Assembly (NCBI GenBank): GCA_036510065.1
Contig: DATCEO010000178.1
Location: forward strand, 21,950-85,949
Reading direction: 5' to 3'
Length of the DNA stretch: 64,000 nucleotides
Source: DASUBV01 sp036510065
Lineage (GTDB): Bacteria > Actinomycetota > Actinomycetes > Streptosporangiales > Streptosporangiaceae
The translations under genes and the position numbers were made by a program. Shown piece after piece: positions 1 through 8,950 of this stretch; position 1 is the first letter of the stretch; each line of letters starts with the position of its first letter. The notes under the pieces were generated by a model. The model saw nothing but the letters and a program-made list of their open reading frames with translations, searched no databases and was not told the origin of the DNA.

Positions 1-182
1 GGCCCGCGGGACGGCCCGACATCCCGCAAGGCAGTGAACTAAGGAAGGCAGTGAACTAGAGACCGGTTCAGCGGCAGAATGTCCGGCAGCGACCGCGCGC
101 TCCCGCGACGGCCGCCGGTAGCGGCCCGCCGCGGCCGAGGCTTTGCGGCCAGCCGGGCCCGTGGACTGACAGGAGACGCGCC

Positions 183-2042
183 ATGGTCAGACGCCCGCTG
201 CGGGCTGCCCTTGTCACCGTGACGTCGGCAGCGGCCCTGGTGCCCCTGAGCCTGGTGGCGCCCGGTATCGCCAGCGCCAGCCCCGCTAGGCCAGCCAGCC
301 CGGCCGCGCCAGTCCGGCCGGCCGGCGCGCGGGCCGGGCACTGCTCGGCCGGCGCGCACACGCTGGCCCGGCCCGGCTCGCGGATGTATCCCGAGACCGG
401 CAACGGTGGCTACACCAGCCTGCACACCACCGTGCGCCTGGTCTACGATGCCCGGGCCAACCGGTTCCGGCGGGGAAACCACGTCGTGCTCACCGACCGC
501 GCGACCCAGTGCCTGACCAGCTTCAGCCTGGACCTGGAGCGCAAGTCGGTGAACACCACGGCCGGCCCCGACCTGGCGGTCGGCCTGGTCACCGTCAACG
601 GGCGGCCAGCCCGCTTCCGGTTCGTCCAGCCGACCTACCCCGGCGATCCGCACGGCCAGGACGACCCCAGCCCGCTGGCCCACGAGGCGTCGCAGCTCAA
701 CCCGGTCGGCGGCCTGCAGCACAACCCGCTGCCGCCGGCCTGCACGCCCGAATTGACCTCCACCAGCGCGGCGCAGCAGAACGCCAGGAACGGCACGCAG
801 TGCCCGGCCAACAAGCTGGTGATCAGCCCGCGGTGGCCGATCCCGGCCGGCACCACGTTCACGGTCTCGATCAGCTACACCGGCAGGCCCGGCGTGCACA
901 ACGACGGCGACGGGACCACCGAGGGCTGGTTCCGCTCCCGCAACGGCGGGTTCGTGACGACCGAGCCCGTCGGCAGCGAGGACTGGATGCCGCTGAACGA
1001 CTACCCCGCGGCCAAGCCCACCTATGACTTCTACGACACCGTCGCGGCCGGGGAGACAGGCGTCGCCAACGGCATCCTGGTCTCGGCGACCCGGCACCGC
1101 CCGGACGCGCAGTTCCGCCGCGGGTCGGTGACCTGGCACTGGCGCTCCCGCGCCCCCGTCGCCAGCTACCTGGTCGAGGACAGCATCGGCCAATACCACC
1201 TCACCGAGCGGACCGCGCCCGGCGGCATGCGGTACTACCAGGCCCAGGACACCGCGATCAGCGCCAGCCAGCAGCGCAAGAACGCGGCCATCATGAACAT
1301 GCAGCAGGACATCACCCGGTTCGAGAGCCAGTTCAGCGGGCCCTTCCCGTTCTCCTCCGACGGAGTCATCATCGGGTCGCCGCAGGCCAGCTTCGACGAA
1401 GAGATGCAGACGATGATCGCCTTCTCCGGCGGGGTGATCGACACGGACACGCTGTACCACGAGAACATGCATCAGTGGTGGGGCGACCACGTCACCGAGA
1501 GCGGCTACGAGATGACGTTCTTCAAGGAGGGCCTGGCGACGCTGTCCGAGTTCCTCTTCGCGGCGCGCCGGGCGCAGACCGCGGCCGGCGGCCCGGGCAC
1601 GCCCGCGGGCCGGGCCGCGTTCCAGGCCAGCCTGGTCCGCCAGTTCGACACGGTCTACGCCAGCGGCGGCGGCTTCTGGACCACCGCACCGTCCGACCCG
1701 ACGCCGTTCAGCCTCTTCGACGGCAATGCGACCTACACCCGGCCGGGCGTCAGCTACATCGCGCTGCGGCAGATCCTGGGGGCGCACAACTTCGCCCGGG
1801 CGCTGGCGGGGATCCAGCGCCAGTACGGCGGGCGCACTATCACCGAGCGGGAACTGGAGGTGGCCTTCGGCCGCTGGCTGCCCAATCGGAGCCCCGCCTG
1901 CGGGGCCCAGCTGGGCCGGTTCTTCGCGCAGTGGTTCGACACCGCGTTCCCTCGCGGTGGCGGCGCGAACCGGCCCCGGATCACCGGGCCGGGCCTGGCA
2001 GGCCCCGGTTTCTACGATGTCCCCGGATGCACCCACCGGTAA
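183..2042 (+). CDS. Secreted M1-family (gluzincin) metallopeptidase
   Basis: A 619-residue exported protein with an N-terminal signal sequence (positively charged start, hydrophobic stretch to about residue 30, Ala-x-Ala cut region). The zinc site is visible: HENMH at residues 426-430 followed, after exactly 18 residues, by the third ligand Glu in the 'FFKEGLA' segment, which is the HExxH-x18-E spacing of M1 aminopeptidases. The usual GAMEN exopeptidase motif is replaced by 'FDEEMQTM' just upstream, so specificity for free N-termini is uncertain. ATG at 183 has AGGAGA at 171-176. It probably cleaves peptides outside the cell. It converges on an S53 peptidase gene, with a strong hairpin between them. 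M1-type zinc peptidase is well supported; the substrate is unknown. Confidence 0.88.
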   Translation: MVRRPLRAALVTVTSAAALVPLSLVAPGIASASPARPASPAAPVRPAGARAGHCSAGAHTLARPGSRMYPETGNGGYTSLHTTVRLVYDARANRFRRGNHVVLTDRATQCLTSFSLDLERKSVNTTAGPDLAVGLVTVNGRPARFRFVQPTYPGDPHGQDDPSPLAHEASQLNPVGGLQHNPLPPACTPELTSTSAAQQNARNGTQCPANKLVISPRWPIPAGTTFTVSISYTGRPGVHNDGDGTTEGWFRSRNGGFVTTEPVGSEDWMPLNDYPAAKPTYDFYDTVAAGETGVANGILVSATRHRPDAQFRRGSVTWHWRSRAPVASYLVEDSIGQYHLTERTAPGGMRYYQAQDTAISASQQRKNAAIMNMQQDITRFESQFSGPFPFSSDGVIIGSPQASFDEEMQTMIAFSGGVIDTDTLYHENMHQWWGDHVTESGYEMTFFKEGLATLSEFLFAARRAQTAAGGPGTPAGRAAFQASLVRQFDTVYASGGGFWTTAPSDPTPFSLFDGNATYTRPGVSYIALRQILGAHNFARALAGIQRQYGGRTITERELEVAFGRWLPNRSPACGAQLGRFFAQWFDTAFPRGGGANRPRITGPGLAGPGFYDVPGCTHR

Positions 2043-2079
2043 GGCCTGGTCAGCGAGGCGGCCCGGGGGTAGGCCGCCG

Positions 2080-2117
2080 CCGGCCAGGCCGCGAGCGCGA
2101 GCCCGCGGCCTGGCCGG
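2080..2117. terminator. Bidirectional hairpin terminator
   Basis: Perfect 14-bp inverted repeat (CCGGCCAGGCCGCG at 2080-2093, complement at 2104-2117) with a 10-nt loop, lying between two convergent stop codons (2042 and 2132). There is no T-run, which is usual for actinobacterial hairpin terminators. Confidence 0.7.
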
Positions 2118-2131
2118 AGCGGGGCCGCCCC

Positions 2132-3781
2132 TCAGGTCACCGTGATGGTGAATCGGGTCACGCCGCGGGCGCGGGCCACAGCGTCTGTTCCCGTCACCAG
2201 CACGTGGAAGACCGTCCCGCTAGCGATCGAGGCCGATACGGTGCCGGTGATGGCCCCGGTGTTAGACCCCGGGATCCTGCGGATGGACAGCCCGGCGGGG
2301 AGCCCGGCCGCCGTGTAGGCCAGCGAGCTCGCGGCCGTCCTGGCATTCAGCCCCGTGATCGTCACCCTGAGGGCGGCCCCCGCGATCGCGCGCTTGGCCC
2401 CGGGGTCGACCAGCGTCACCGGGTCGGTGCCCTGGCGGGAGAACCCGTAGGTTCCGTCCGGCGTCCCGACTCCGGTCGGGCCGTCGTAGCCGACCTTCCC
2501 GTGACACAGGTAACTCCGGGCGGCCGGGCACACGCCGTTCAGGCCCGATGTCACGTCGTGGAAGCGGGCCGGATGCTGGTACGGGTAGGAAGCCGGGTAG
2601 CTGCGGGGCGCCGGATACCCGGCCAGCGCGTAGACAGCCGTGATGATCGGCGTGGCCGCGCTGGTGCCACCGAGCACGAGCCAGGTCCCGTGCGTCCGGT
2701 AGGTGTCGTAGACCGCCACCCCGGTGGCCGGGTTGGCCACGGCCGCCACGTCGTTCTCCGTGCGGGTCACGCAGCCGTTCGCGGCGATGTCCACGGGCTT
2801 GCGCTGCCAGGACGGCTTGGCCGTCTGCGGCGAGCAGCCGGAGCCCGTTCCCCCGGTGACGGCCGGGCTGGAGCTGCCCCAGACGGTCTCGGTCCAGGGC
2901 CGCGAGCCTGACGGCACGTGCCGCAGCGTCGTGCCACCGACCGCCGTAACGTACTGCAGGTCAGCCGGGTACACGGTGCCGTACCCGGCGTCGCCGCCCG
3001 CGAAGACGATCGCGTCGCCAGGGTGGTTGAAGTAGTGATTGTCGGTCCACTGGCCAGGAAACTCGGTCCCGCTCCAGCTGTTAGACACAAACCGCGCGCC
3101 CAGGGCCACGGCGGCATTCTCGGCTGCCCCCAGGCTCGGCGGGGACGGCGAGTTGGCCTCGACCACCAGGATCTTGCAGCGCGGGCAGATCGCCGAGACC
3201 ATGTCCAGGTCCAGCGACTCCTCGACGGCCCAGCCGGCGTTCGCCTTGGGCAGCGGCCCGGATCGGCCGCGCTGGTTGACGATGCGCAGGCAGCCTGAGG
3301 AGACCCTGCAGGACCCCAGGTGAAACCGGCTCCGGTAGCTGGCCAGGTCGCGGGCGGCGGCCGGGTTGCTGTAGGCGTCCACGATCGCGATCGTCTCGCC
3401 CCGGCCCCTGGTCGCCGCGGCGCGGATCAGCCCGTACGCCGCGCGCAGGCTCGCCGGGCCGTACCCGGCGACCCGCGCGGAAGCCGGAACGAGCGCCTGG
3501 GCGCCGCGGTGCCGCCCGGCGAGCCGGTACACCGACTGGCACTCCATCTGGCCGGCGCTGGCCACGGGGCACACTCGGCGCTCATCGCCGGCCAGCCCCT
3601 GCGCCGGACCGGCCGGCGTGCCGCTGGCCGGCGCGGTACCTGCCTGCAGGGCGCCCGCCTCCGGGGCGCCCGCCTGCGCCGACGGCGCGGCCAGCGCGGC
3701 CACCGGCGTAGCCACGACGCCGACCGCGATTCCCGATGATAAAAGGGCGGCAAATAGCCGATTGCGCCGGGTTGCCCGCAC
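2132..3781 (-). CDS. Secreted S53 (sedolisin/kumamolisin-like) serine peptidase
   Basis: A 549-residue exported serine-carboxyl peptidase. The start is placed at the GTG at 3781, because GGAGGA lies 6-7 nt upstream; a longer open frame reaches 3895 but has no comparable ribosome site. A signal sequence covers about the first 35 residues. Catalytic signatures of the family are visible: E187 and D191 in 'WAVEESLDLD' (Glu-x3-Asp spacing) and nucleophile S374 in 'GGTSAATP'. The 'FHDVTSGLNG ... GVGTPDG' segment is the typical C-terminal calcium-binding region of the S53 fold. About 80 further residues form an Ig-like tail. S53 enzymes usually work at acid pH outside the cell; activity on particular proteins is inference. 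The regulatory region faces the group II intron remnant. Confidence 0.9.
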   Translation of the reverse strand: MRATRRNRLFAALLSSGIAVGVVATPVAALAAPSAQAGAPEAGALQAGTAPASGTPAGPAQGLAGDERRVCPVASAGQMECQSVYRLAGRHRGAQALVPASARVAGYGPASLRAAYGLIRAAATRGRGETIAIVDAYSNPAAARDLASYRSRFHLGSCRVSSGCLRIVNQRGRSGPLPKANAGWAVEESLDLDMVSAICPRCKILVVEANSPSPPSLGAAENAAVALGARFVSNSWSGTEFPGQWTDNHYFNHPGDAIVFAGGDAGYGTVYPADLQYVTAVGGTTLRHVPSGSRPWTETVWGSSSPAVTGGTGSGCSPQTAKPSWQRKPVDIAANGCVTRTENDVAAVANPATGVAVYDTYRTHGTWLVLGGTSAATPIITAVYALAGYPAPRSYPASYPYQHPARFHDVTSGLNGVCPAARSYLCHGKVGYDGPTGVGTPDGTYGFSRQGTDPVTLVDPGAKRAIAGAALRVTITGLNARTAASSLAYTAAGLPAGLSIRRIPGSNTGAITGTVSASIASGTVFHVLVTGTDAVARARGVTRFTITVT

Positions 3782-4136
3782 GAAAATCCTCCGTATCCGC
3801 GCGGTCCCCGGGCCGGATTGGCAGCCATCGGAGTAGATACCGCGACTGTGAGGTTTTAGCAGACCTTCGCGCCGACGCCAACGGCTATTAAGCAAAATTC
3901 AGCAAAGCGTGACCACGGCCGCCCGTGAGCGCCCCAGGGCGACGCCCTAGTAATTGCCGGCCGCCGCGCCAGAAAATGGCCAGCCGCGCCGGATATAGGC
4001 CGAGTGCGCCACGAGGCGCTCGTGCGCCGTGAGGCGCTGGGAATCGAAGGAGGTGCGAGACCTCCTCGCCAGGCTGTCGCAGCAGTCTGGTGGGAGCTGA
4101 GCGCAGTCCGGTCCGGGAGTCGCCGGGGAGGGTTCC

Positions 4137-4865
4137 CCGCAGGGGTCGATCCTTTCTCCGCTGCTGAGCAGCGTGGCCCTGTCGGTCCTGGACGAGTTCA
4201 TCGCCCGGGGGCCGGGAGGTCCCGGAGCCAGCCCGTGTGAACGGGCCAGGCGTCGCCGCCAGGGACTGCCCAACTACCGGCTCTGCCGGTATGCGGACGA
4301 CTGGTGCCTAGCCATATCGGGCACTAAGGCGCACGCCGAAGCCCTGAAGGAGGAGATCGCCAAAGTCCTGTCCGCGATGGGCCTGCGCCTGTCGCCGGAA
4401 AAGACTCTGATCACCCACATCGACGAAGGCCTCGACTTTCTCGGCTGGCGCATCCAGCGACACCGCAAGCGAGGCACCGGCAAGAGCTACGTCTACGTCT
4501 ATCCGGCCAAGAAGGCGCTGGTCGCCATCATGGCCAAGGTCAAGGCGTTCTGTCGGCAGAGCACGAACCTGCCGCTCAGCGTCCTGCTCATCCATCTCAG
4601 CCGGATGCTGCGGGGCTGGACCGCGTACTTTGAGTACGGCTGCTCGAACGCGACCTTCAGCTACCTGAGGTCCTACCTGTGGAAACAGGTCATCAGGTGG
4701 CAGGAACGCAAGCACCGGCGCACTCCATGGAAGGAACTACGCCGACGCTACGGCAGATGGCCCACCGACGGTGCCGTGGAGTTGTTCGACCTGGCCAAAG
4801 TCAGCGCGAAGCGCTACTACTACCGGGGAACAAAGATCACGGCACCATGGCCGGGCACAGCATGA
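4137..4865 (+). pseudogene. ltrA: Group II intron reverse transcriptase/maturase, C-terminal half
   Basis: The open frame begins mid-protein. It reads 'PQGSILSPLLSS' (RT domain 4), then 'RYADDWC' (RT domain 5 catalytic YADD), 'FLGWRI', and a complete maturase domain X ('LSRMLRGWTAYFEYG'). An in-frame TGA at 4098-4100 lies just upstream and no start codon with a ribosome site precedes the RT motif; the first possible GTG is at 4173. No HNH endonuclease domain follows. A full protein of this family is about 400-600 residues, so roughly the first 200 are gone. It might still act as a splicing factor in trans through domain X, but that is speculation. Confidence 0.8.
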
Positions 4866-4895
4866 GGTAAAGCACCGGCCCTCGGGGCTTGTGGC

Positions 4896-4930
4896 GAGCC
4901 CGGTGCGCTTAGCGGTGCACGCCGGGTTCG
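4896..4930 (+). ncRNA. Group II intron domain V
   Basis: A 35-nt hairpin beginning GAGCCCGG and closing CCGGGTTC, with the catalytic AGC triad at 4897-4899 and a short internal bulge, lies 30 nt after the maturase stop codon. Position and shape match the conserved catalytic domain V, so the ribozyme 3' core is kept although the intron is deleted. Confidence 0.7.
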
Positions 4931-5048
4931 GGAGGCGGTTAACCCACCAGTGGCAACACCGGCAGGGCGCCCCGGACCGACCTCACTCCGTGCCGGAAAA
5001 AGACCGGCGCCGCGGCCGGCAGGCCCGGCCGCGGGACCGGGCGGGGAG

Positions 5049-6029
5049 TTACTGGTGGCCGAGCACCGGGTGCGGCACGTAGGGCTCCTCGAGCCGCTTC
5101 ATCTCCTCATCGCTCAGCGTGAGCTCCGCCGCCGCGACCGCGTCCGCGAGGTGGCTGAGCTTGGTCGCCCCGACAATGGGGGCCGTCACCCCGGGCCGCT
5201 GCAGCAGCCAGGCCAGGGCCACCCGCGCCGGCGGGACGCCGCGCTCGGCCGCGATCTCGCCGACCCGCTCCACGACATCGAAGTCCTCGGGGATCTGGTA
5301 CAGCGAGTCGCCGAACGGGTCGGAGTTCGAGCGGGTCGTGCGGCGCTCCCCGGCCCTGGTCCGGTTCCCGGCCAGCACCCCGCGCGCCAGCGGGCTCCAG
5401 GGAATGACGCCGACGCCCTGGTCGATGCACTGCGGGATCATTTCCCGCTCTTCTTCCCGATAAATAAGGTTGTAGTGATTCTGCATGGAAACGAATCGGG
5501 TCATTCCGCGGACATCTGCCACGTGCTGCGCCTGAGCAAACTGCCAGGCAAACATGCTGCTCGCACCGATATAACGAGCCTTGCCCGCGCGCACCACATC
5601 ATGGAGCGCCCCCATGGTCTCCTCGATTGGCGTCGTGTAGTCCCAGCGGTGAATCTGGTAAAGATCGACGTAGTCCATGCTGAGCCGTCGCAGGGAGGCA
5701 TCGATGCCCGACAGGATGTGCTTGCGGGACAGGCCGCGGTCGTTCTGGCCCGGACCCACCGGGCTGAACACCTTGGTCGCCACGACGACCTCGTCGCGGC
5801 TGAAGAACTTGGCCAGCAGCCGCCCGGTGGCGACCTCGCTGGCCCCGCCCGAGTACACGTCGGCGGTGTCAAAGAAGGTGACCCCGTCGTCCACGGCCGC
5901 CTTGACGATGGGCTCCGCGGCGTCCTCATCCAGGACCCAGGGACGCTCGCTGTCGTTGCCGTAGCTCATCATCCCGAGGCAGATCCGGGAGACTCGCAGG
6001 CCGGTCATACCGAGGTTGACGTATTCCAC
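5049..6029 (-). CDS. Aldo/keto reductase
   Basis: A 326-residue NADPH-dependent oxidoreductase of the aldo/keto reductase superfamily, close to the usual length for a single TIM barrel. It shows 'FFDTADVYS' (catalytic Asp and Tyr), 'VVVATKVF' (catalytic Lys) and 'YQIHRWD' (catalytic His), then 'SMQNHYNLIYREEEREMIP' and a late 'VAPIVGATKLSHL' segment like the cofactor phosphate-binding loop. The pattern resembles the bacterial YajO/Tas-like group. GTG at 6029 is preceded by GGAGGAG. It is a single gene, divergent from the CHAP-domain gene across 195 bp. The physiological substrate cannot be read from sequence. Confidence 0.92.
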   Translation of the reverse strand: MEYVNLGMTGLRVSRICLGMMSYGNDSERPWVLDEDAAEPIVKAAVDDGVTFFDTADVYSGGASEVATGRLLAKFFSRDEVVVATKVFSPVGPGQNDRGLSRKHILSGIDASLRRLSMDYVDLYQIHRWDYTTPIEETMGALHDVVRAGKARYIGASSMFAWQFAQAQHVADVRGMTRFVSMQNHYNLIYREEEREMIPQCIDQGVGVIPWSPLARGVLAGNRTRAGERRTTRSNSDPFGDSLYQIPEDFDVVERVGEIAAERGVPPARVALAWLLQRPGVTAPIVGATKLSHLADAVAAAELTLSDEEMKRLEEPYVPHPVLGHQ

Positions 6030-6224
6030 GTCGGCATCTCCTCCACGCGCGGGGGTTCGGCTTACCCGTCAGATTGACCGTATCTGCGCGGGAAACACCG
6101 CCATCTGCCGCCCTTGGGCTAACGCTGGAACGGCTGCTACTTTCTGCTATCAGGCATTACTGAACGTGATTACCGGATCAGGGCGGCGTTCCGCCAGCGC
6201 CACGATTGCACCCTGGAGAGCGGC

Positions 6225-7865
6225 ATGCCTTCGGCTTCACTGTCAGGTCGGATGACAATCGGCACCAGCGCCCTCGCCGTGGCCTTCCTGGCCACGGCCG
6301 GATTGACCGGCTCGGCTCAGGCGACGGTGCGACACCAGCGGCCAGCTAGCCCGAGCCGCCAGCACCCGGCGGCAGCCTACGGCCGGCACCTGGCCGCCCT
6401 CCGGCCGAGCGCCCCGACCACCGGGCACCCGACCACCAGGCACCCAACCACCAGGCACCCAACCACCAGGCTGCCCAGGGTCTCCTCCGTTCTCCCGGCC
6501 GAGGGCGCGCCAGGCTGGCCGGTGACCCTGACGGGCAGCGGCTTCCGGCACGTCACCTCCGTCGCCTTCAACGGAGTCGGAGCGTCGTTCACGGTGACCA
6601 GCAGCAGCCACATCACCGCGACGGTCCCCGGCGCCGCCAGCACCGGCCGGATCATCGTGACGACCAAGGCCGGGACCGGGCGCAGCGCCACCTTCACGGT
6701 CACCCCGCAGCAGACGCTGGAGCCGGGTGAGGCGCTGCCGTCGACCGACGCGCTGACGTCGAAGGACGGCCACTACACGCTGGACATGCAGGGCAACGGC
6801 AACCTGGTCTACTACGTCACCGGCACCGCGCATGCGCTGTGGGCCAGCGGCACGACGGGTCATCCCGGCGCTTACCTGACCATGCTCGGCAACGGCAACC
6901 TGGTCATGTACTCGGTCAGCGGGGACAAGACCCTGTGGTCGAGCAAGACCTCCGGCCATGGACCGGCCAGGCTGGAGGCGCAGGCCAACGGCGACCTGGT
7001 CGTGTACCAGGGGTCGACGCCCGCCTGGGCCGCCGGGAGCTACGACTCCCGGCTGGAGCCCGGTGAGCGGCTGCGGCCCGGCTGGTTCCTGAGTTCCGGG
7101 AACGGCTACAAGCTGACCATGCAGAAGAACGGCAACCTCGTCGAGGTGGGGGCCCCCGGCACCATGTGGTCGAGCAACACGGCGGGCCACGCTGGCGCCA
7201 CGCTCGTCATGCGAGCCGACGGCAACCTGGTGATCCGTCACGGCACCACGCTCTGGGCCAGCAAGACGGCGGCCCATCCGGGCGCGAAGCTGGTCGACCG
7301 GCGCAGCGGGATCCTGGCTGTCCGGTACCAGGGCCGCACGCTCTGGGCCAGCAAGAAGGGCTCGCCGCCGACCAACCCGCCGCTGACCCTGGGCCAGTGG
7401 GCGGGCAAGGCCGGGCCTGGCGCGGCCGAAACCGACTACGGCTACCCCTACCCGCATCCGCCCGCGTGCACCCACGGGGGCGCCTGCACCGTCGACCGGT
7501 GGTCGTTCTACCAGGGGCAGTGCACCTCCTGGGTGGCCTACCGGCTGAACCAGCTCAACGCGATCGACTTCACCAACTCCTATGGCGGCAAGGGCCGCTG
7601 GGGCAACGCGGTGAACTGGGAGGCGCAGGCGCGGACACTCAAGATCTCGGTGAACTCGACCCCCGAGGTGGGCGCCGTGGCGTGGTACGCGTCCACCAGG
7701 GGGGCGCCCGACGGCCACGCGGCCTATGTGGAGAAGGTCAGCTCACCGACGTCGATCGTCATCTCGGAAATGAACTACGACGGTAATAACGGATTCTGGG
7801 TGCACACCATCACCAAGACCGCGGGCGATTGGCCCACTCACTTCATCCACCTCGCCGACCGGTAG
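6225..7865 (+). CDS. Secreted IPT + bulb-lectin + CHAP wall hydrolase
   Basis: A 546-residue exported protein with a rare domain chain. Order: signal peptide (to about residue 33); a TTRHP-rich linker (residues 65-84) from a DNA repeat; an IPT/TIG Ig-like domain (about 88-165); two bulb-type (GNA-like) lectin domains (about 166-275 and 280-385) with repeated 'NGNLV' motifs; and a C-terminal CHAP domain. The CHAP catalytic Cys433 is in 'QGQCTSWVA' and His498 in 'GHAAYVE'. CHAP domains cut peptidoglycan amide bonds. The lectin motifs are degenerate versions of the mannose site Q-x-D-x-N-x-V-x-Y, so sugar binding is likely but not certain. ATG at 6225 follows GGAGAG. Role as an actinobacterial cell-wall hydrolase or secreted antagonist is inferred. 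Confidence 0.87.
   Translation: MPSASLSGRMTIGTSALAVAFLATAGLTGSAQATVRHQRPASPSRQHPAAAYGRHLAALRPSAPTTGHPTTRHPTTRHPTTRLPRVSSVLPAEGAPGWPVTLTGSGFRHVTSVAFNGVGASFTVTSSSHITATVPGAASTGRIIVTTKAGTGRSATFTVTPQQTLEPGEALPSTDALTSKDGHYTLDMQGNGNLVYYVTGTAHALWASGTTGHPGAYLTMLGNGNLVMYSVSGDKTLWSSKTSGHGPARLEAQANGDLVVYQGSTPAWAAGSYDSRLEPGERLRPGWFLSSGNGYKLTMQKNGNLVEVGAPGTMWSSNTAGHAGATLVMRADGNLVIRHGTTLWASKTAAHPGAKLVDRRSGILAVRYQGRTLWASKKGSPPTNPPLTLGQWAGKAGPGAAETDYGYPYPHPPACTHGGACTVDRWSFYQGQCTSWVAYRLNQLNAIDFTNSYGGKGRWGNAVNWEAQARTLKISVNSTPEVGAVAWYASTRGAPDGHAAYVEKVSSPTSIVISEMNYDGNNGFWVHTITKTAGDWPTHFIHLADR
6417..6476 (+). repeat. 15-bp tandem repeat, four copies
   Basis: Four copies of an ACCACCAGGCACCCA-like unit encode the T-T-R-H-P linker between the signal peptide and the IPT domain of the CHAP protein. 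The unit is a multiple of three, so copy-number change only alters linker length. Confidence 0.9.
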
Positions 7866-7887
7866 CCAGCAGTGCAGACGCCTCGCC

Positions 7888-8217
7888 CTAGGCTACGAAC
7901 GGCTCGACGCCGGACTCCGTGGTCATCGGCCGCCCCGCAGCCGCCCAGTCCTGCATGCCGCCAGCCACGTTGACCGCTTCCCAGCCCGCCCCGGCCAGCG
8001 CGAATGCGGCCCGCGCCGATCGCGCGCCGGACCGGCAGATCACGTAGACGGTCGTGTCCCGCGGGACCTCGGTCGCGCGCCCGCTGAGCTGGCCAAGCGG
8101 AATGTGCGTGGCGCCAGGCGCGTGCCCGGCCGCCCATTCGTCGTCCTCACGCACATCAAGCAACCACGCATCGTCCGGAACGCTCACGGCCGGGATCTCG
8201 GCAGATGGCTCCGCCAC
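7888..8217 (-). CDS. Single-domain rhodanese (sulfurtransferase)
   Basis: A 109-residue single rhodanese domain. The active-site loop is 'CRSGARS' with persulfide-forming Cys61, preceded by 'LLDVREDDEWAAGHAPGATHIPL' and followed by 'VNVAGGMQDWAAAGRP', both hallmarks of the fold. It transfers sulfane sulfur to thiol acceptors in the cytoplasm. GTG at 8217 has AGGTGA upstream. It ends 23 bp from the convergent CHAP gene. No linked sulfur-carrier gene tells its partner. Confidence 0.93.
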   Translation of the reverse strand: MAEPSAEIPAVSVPDDAWLLDVREDDEWAAGHAPGATHIPLGQLSGRATEVPRDTTVYVICRSGARSARAAFALAGAGWEAVNVAGGMQDWAAAGRPMTTESGVEPFVA

Positions 8218-8428
8218 TGTCTTTCACCTGCTCCCTCGGGCTCTCACCCGGATAGCCCGCCTGCGGCTGCCATCCGTCCGGGCTGGCGGCCGGGCGCTAG
8301 CCCGCCTGGCGGCTTCGTTCCGCATACCTTACGGGCAAACACGAACCGTCACCCCCGGGCTGGCGGGTAGCTTCCGGTCCGCCAGTACTGACCGCGGCCG
8401 CCCGCCGGGGCCTTGATTAGATGGCCAA

Positions 8429-8950
8429 ATGGTCATTCGTGAGGTCGGGCCGGAGGAGCTGCCCGCGGTCGGCGAACTGCGTGTCCGCGCCTACCTGGCG
8501 GGCGGCTTCCTGTCCCCGGACTCCAGCTACGCGCCGCGGCTGCGCGCCCTGGGGGCCAGCGATGATGGCACCGTGCTGATCGCCACCGACGGCGGCGACC
8601 AGATTGCCGGGACGATCATGCTGGCTATCTGGCCGCGCACGGGGCAGGTCGTGACCGGCCCGGATGAGGCTGAGATCCGGGCGCTGGCGGTGGCGCCCGG
8701 CGCCCAGGGCCAGGGCATCGGCCGGGCGCTGCTGGACGCGGCCGTGGCCCGCGCCGCCAGCCAGGGAGCGCGGAGCGTGGTGCTGTCCACGCAGCCCGAG
8801 ATGCGCGCCGCCCACCGGATCTACGAGCGAGCCGGGTTCACCCGGCTCCCGGACCGGGACTGGTCACCCGACCCGGAGACCACGCTGCTGGTCTACGGCC
8901 TCCGGCTGGATGCGGGCCCCGGCCGAAAGCTAGCCCCGGCCGAAAGCTAG
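8429..8950 (+). CDS. GNAT family N-acetyltransferase
   Basis: A 173-residue acetyl-CoA-dependent N-acetyltransferase. The acetyl-CoA pyrophosphate-binding motif A is clear ('EIRALAVAPGAQGQGIGRALL') and is followed by 'AAHRIYERAGF', as in many small-molecule or peptide acetylases. No Shine-Dalgarno sequence precedes ATG 8429, and GATTAGAT ends 6 nt upstream, so the mRNA may be leaderless. The last 12 codons lie in a 17-bp tandem repeat whose second copy supplies the stop codon, so slippage would alter the C-terminus. Acceptor unknown. Confidence 0.88.
   Translation: MVIREVGPEELPAVGELRVRAYLAGGFLSPDSSYAPRLRALGASDDGTVLIATDGGDQIAGTIMLAIWPRTGQVVTGPDEAEIRALAVAPGAQGQGIGRALLDAAVARAASQGARSVVLSTQPEMRAAHRIYERAGFTRLPDRDWSPDPETTLLVYGLRLDAGPGRKLAPAES

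Larger units (their letters stand above)
4004..4985 (+). mobile_element. Group II intron, internally deleted remnant
   Basis: The 5' part starts with a GUGCG-type sequence (gtgcgcc at 4004) and continues with a GGAGGTGCGAGACCTCC hairpin and a G-rich stretch typical of intron domain I. At about 4120-4137 it jumps directly into the RT domain 4 motif of the intron protein. The 3' part has a good domain V (4896-4930) followed by a domain VI-like hairpin and ends near 'gacctcact' (about 4985). Domains II-III and the first half of the reverse transcriptase are missing, so the copy cannot move by itself. Both outer boundaries are estimates, since the target site is unknown. Confidence 0.65.

Noticed and set aside
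39..2036. Long minus-strand open frame (665 codons) opposite the M1 peptidase
   Set aside because: Composition is Arg/Gly/Ala/Pro typical of the antisense of a GC-rich gene; no ribosome site or domain, while the plus strand has a signal peptide and a zinc site.
4004..4240. Short plus-strand coding frame at the start of the intron
   Set aside because: It overlaps structured intron RNA and the RT remnant in another frame, with no ribosome site.
6030..6224. c-di-AMP (ydaO) riboswitch before the CHAP gene
   Set aside because: Expected because actinobacterial wall hydrolases often have one, but the conserved motifs are not visible.
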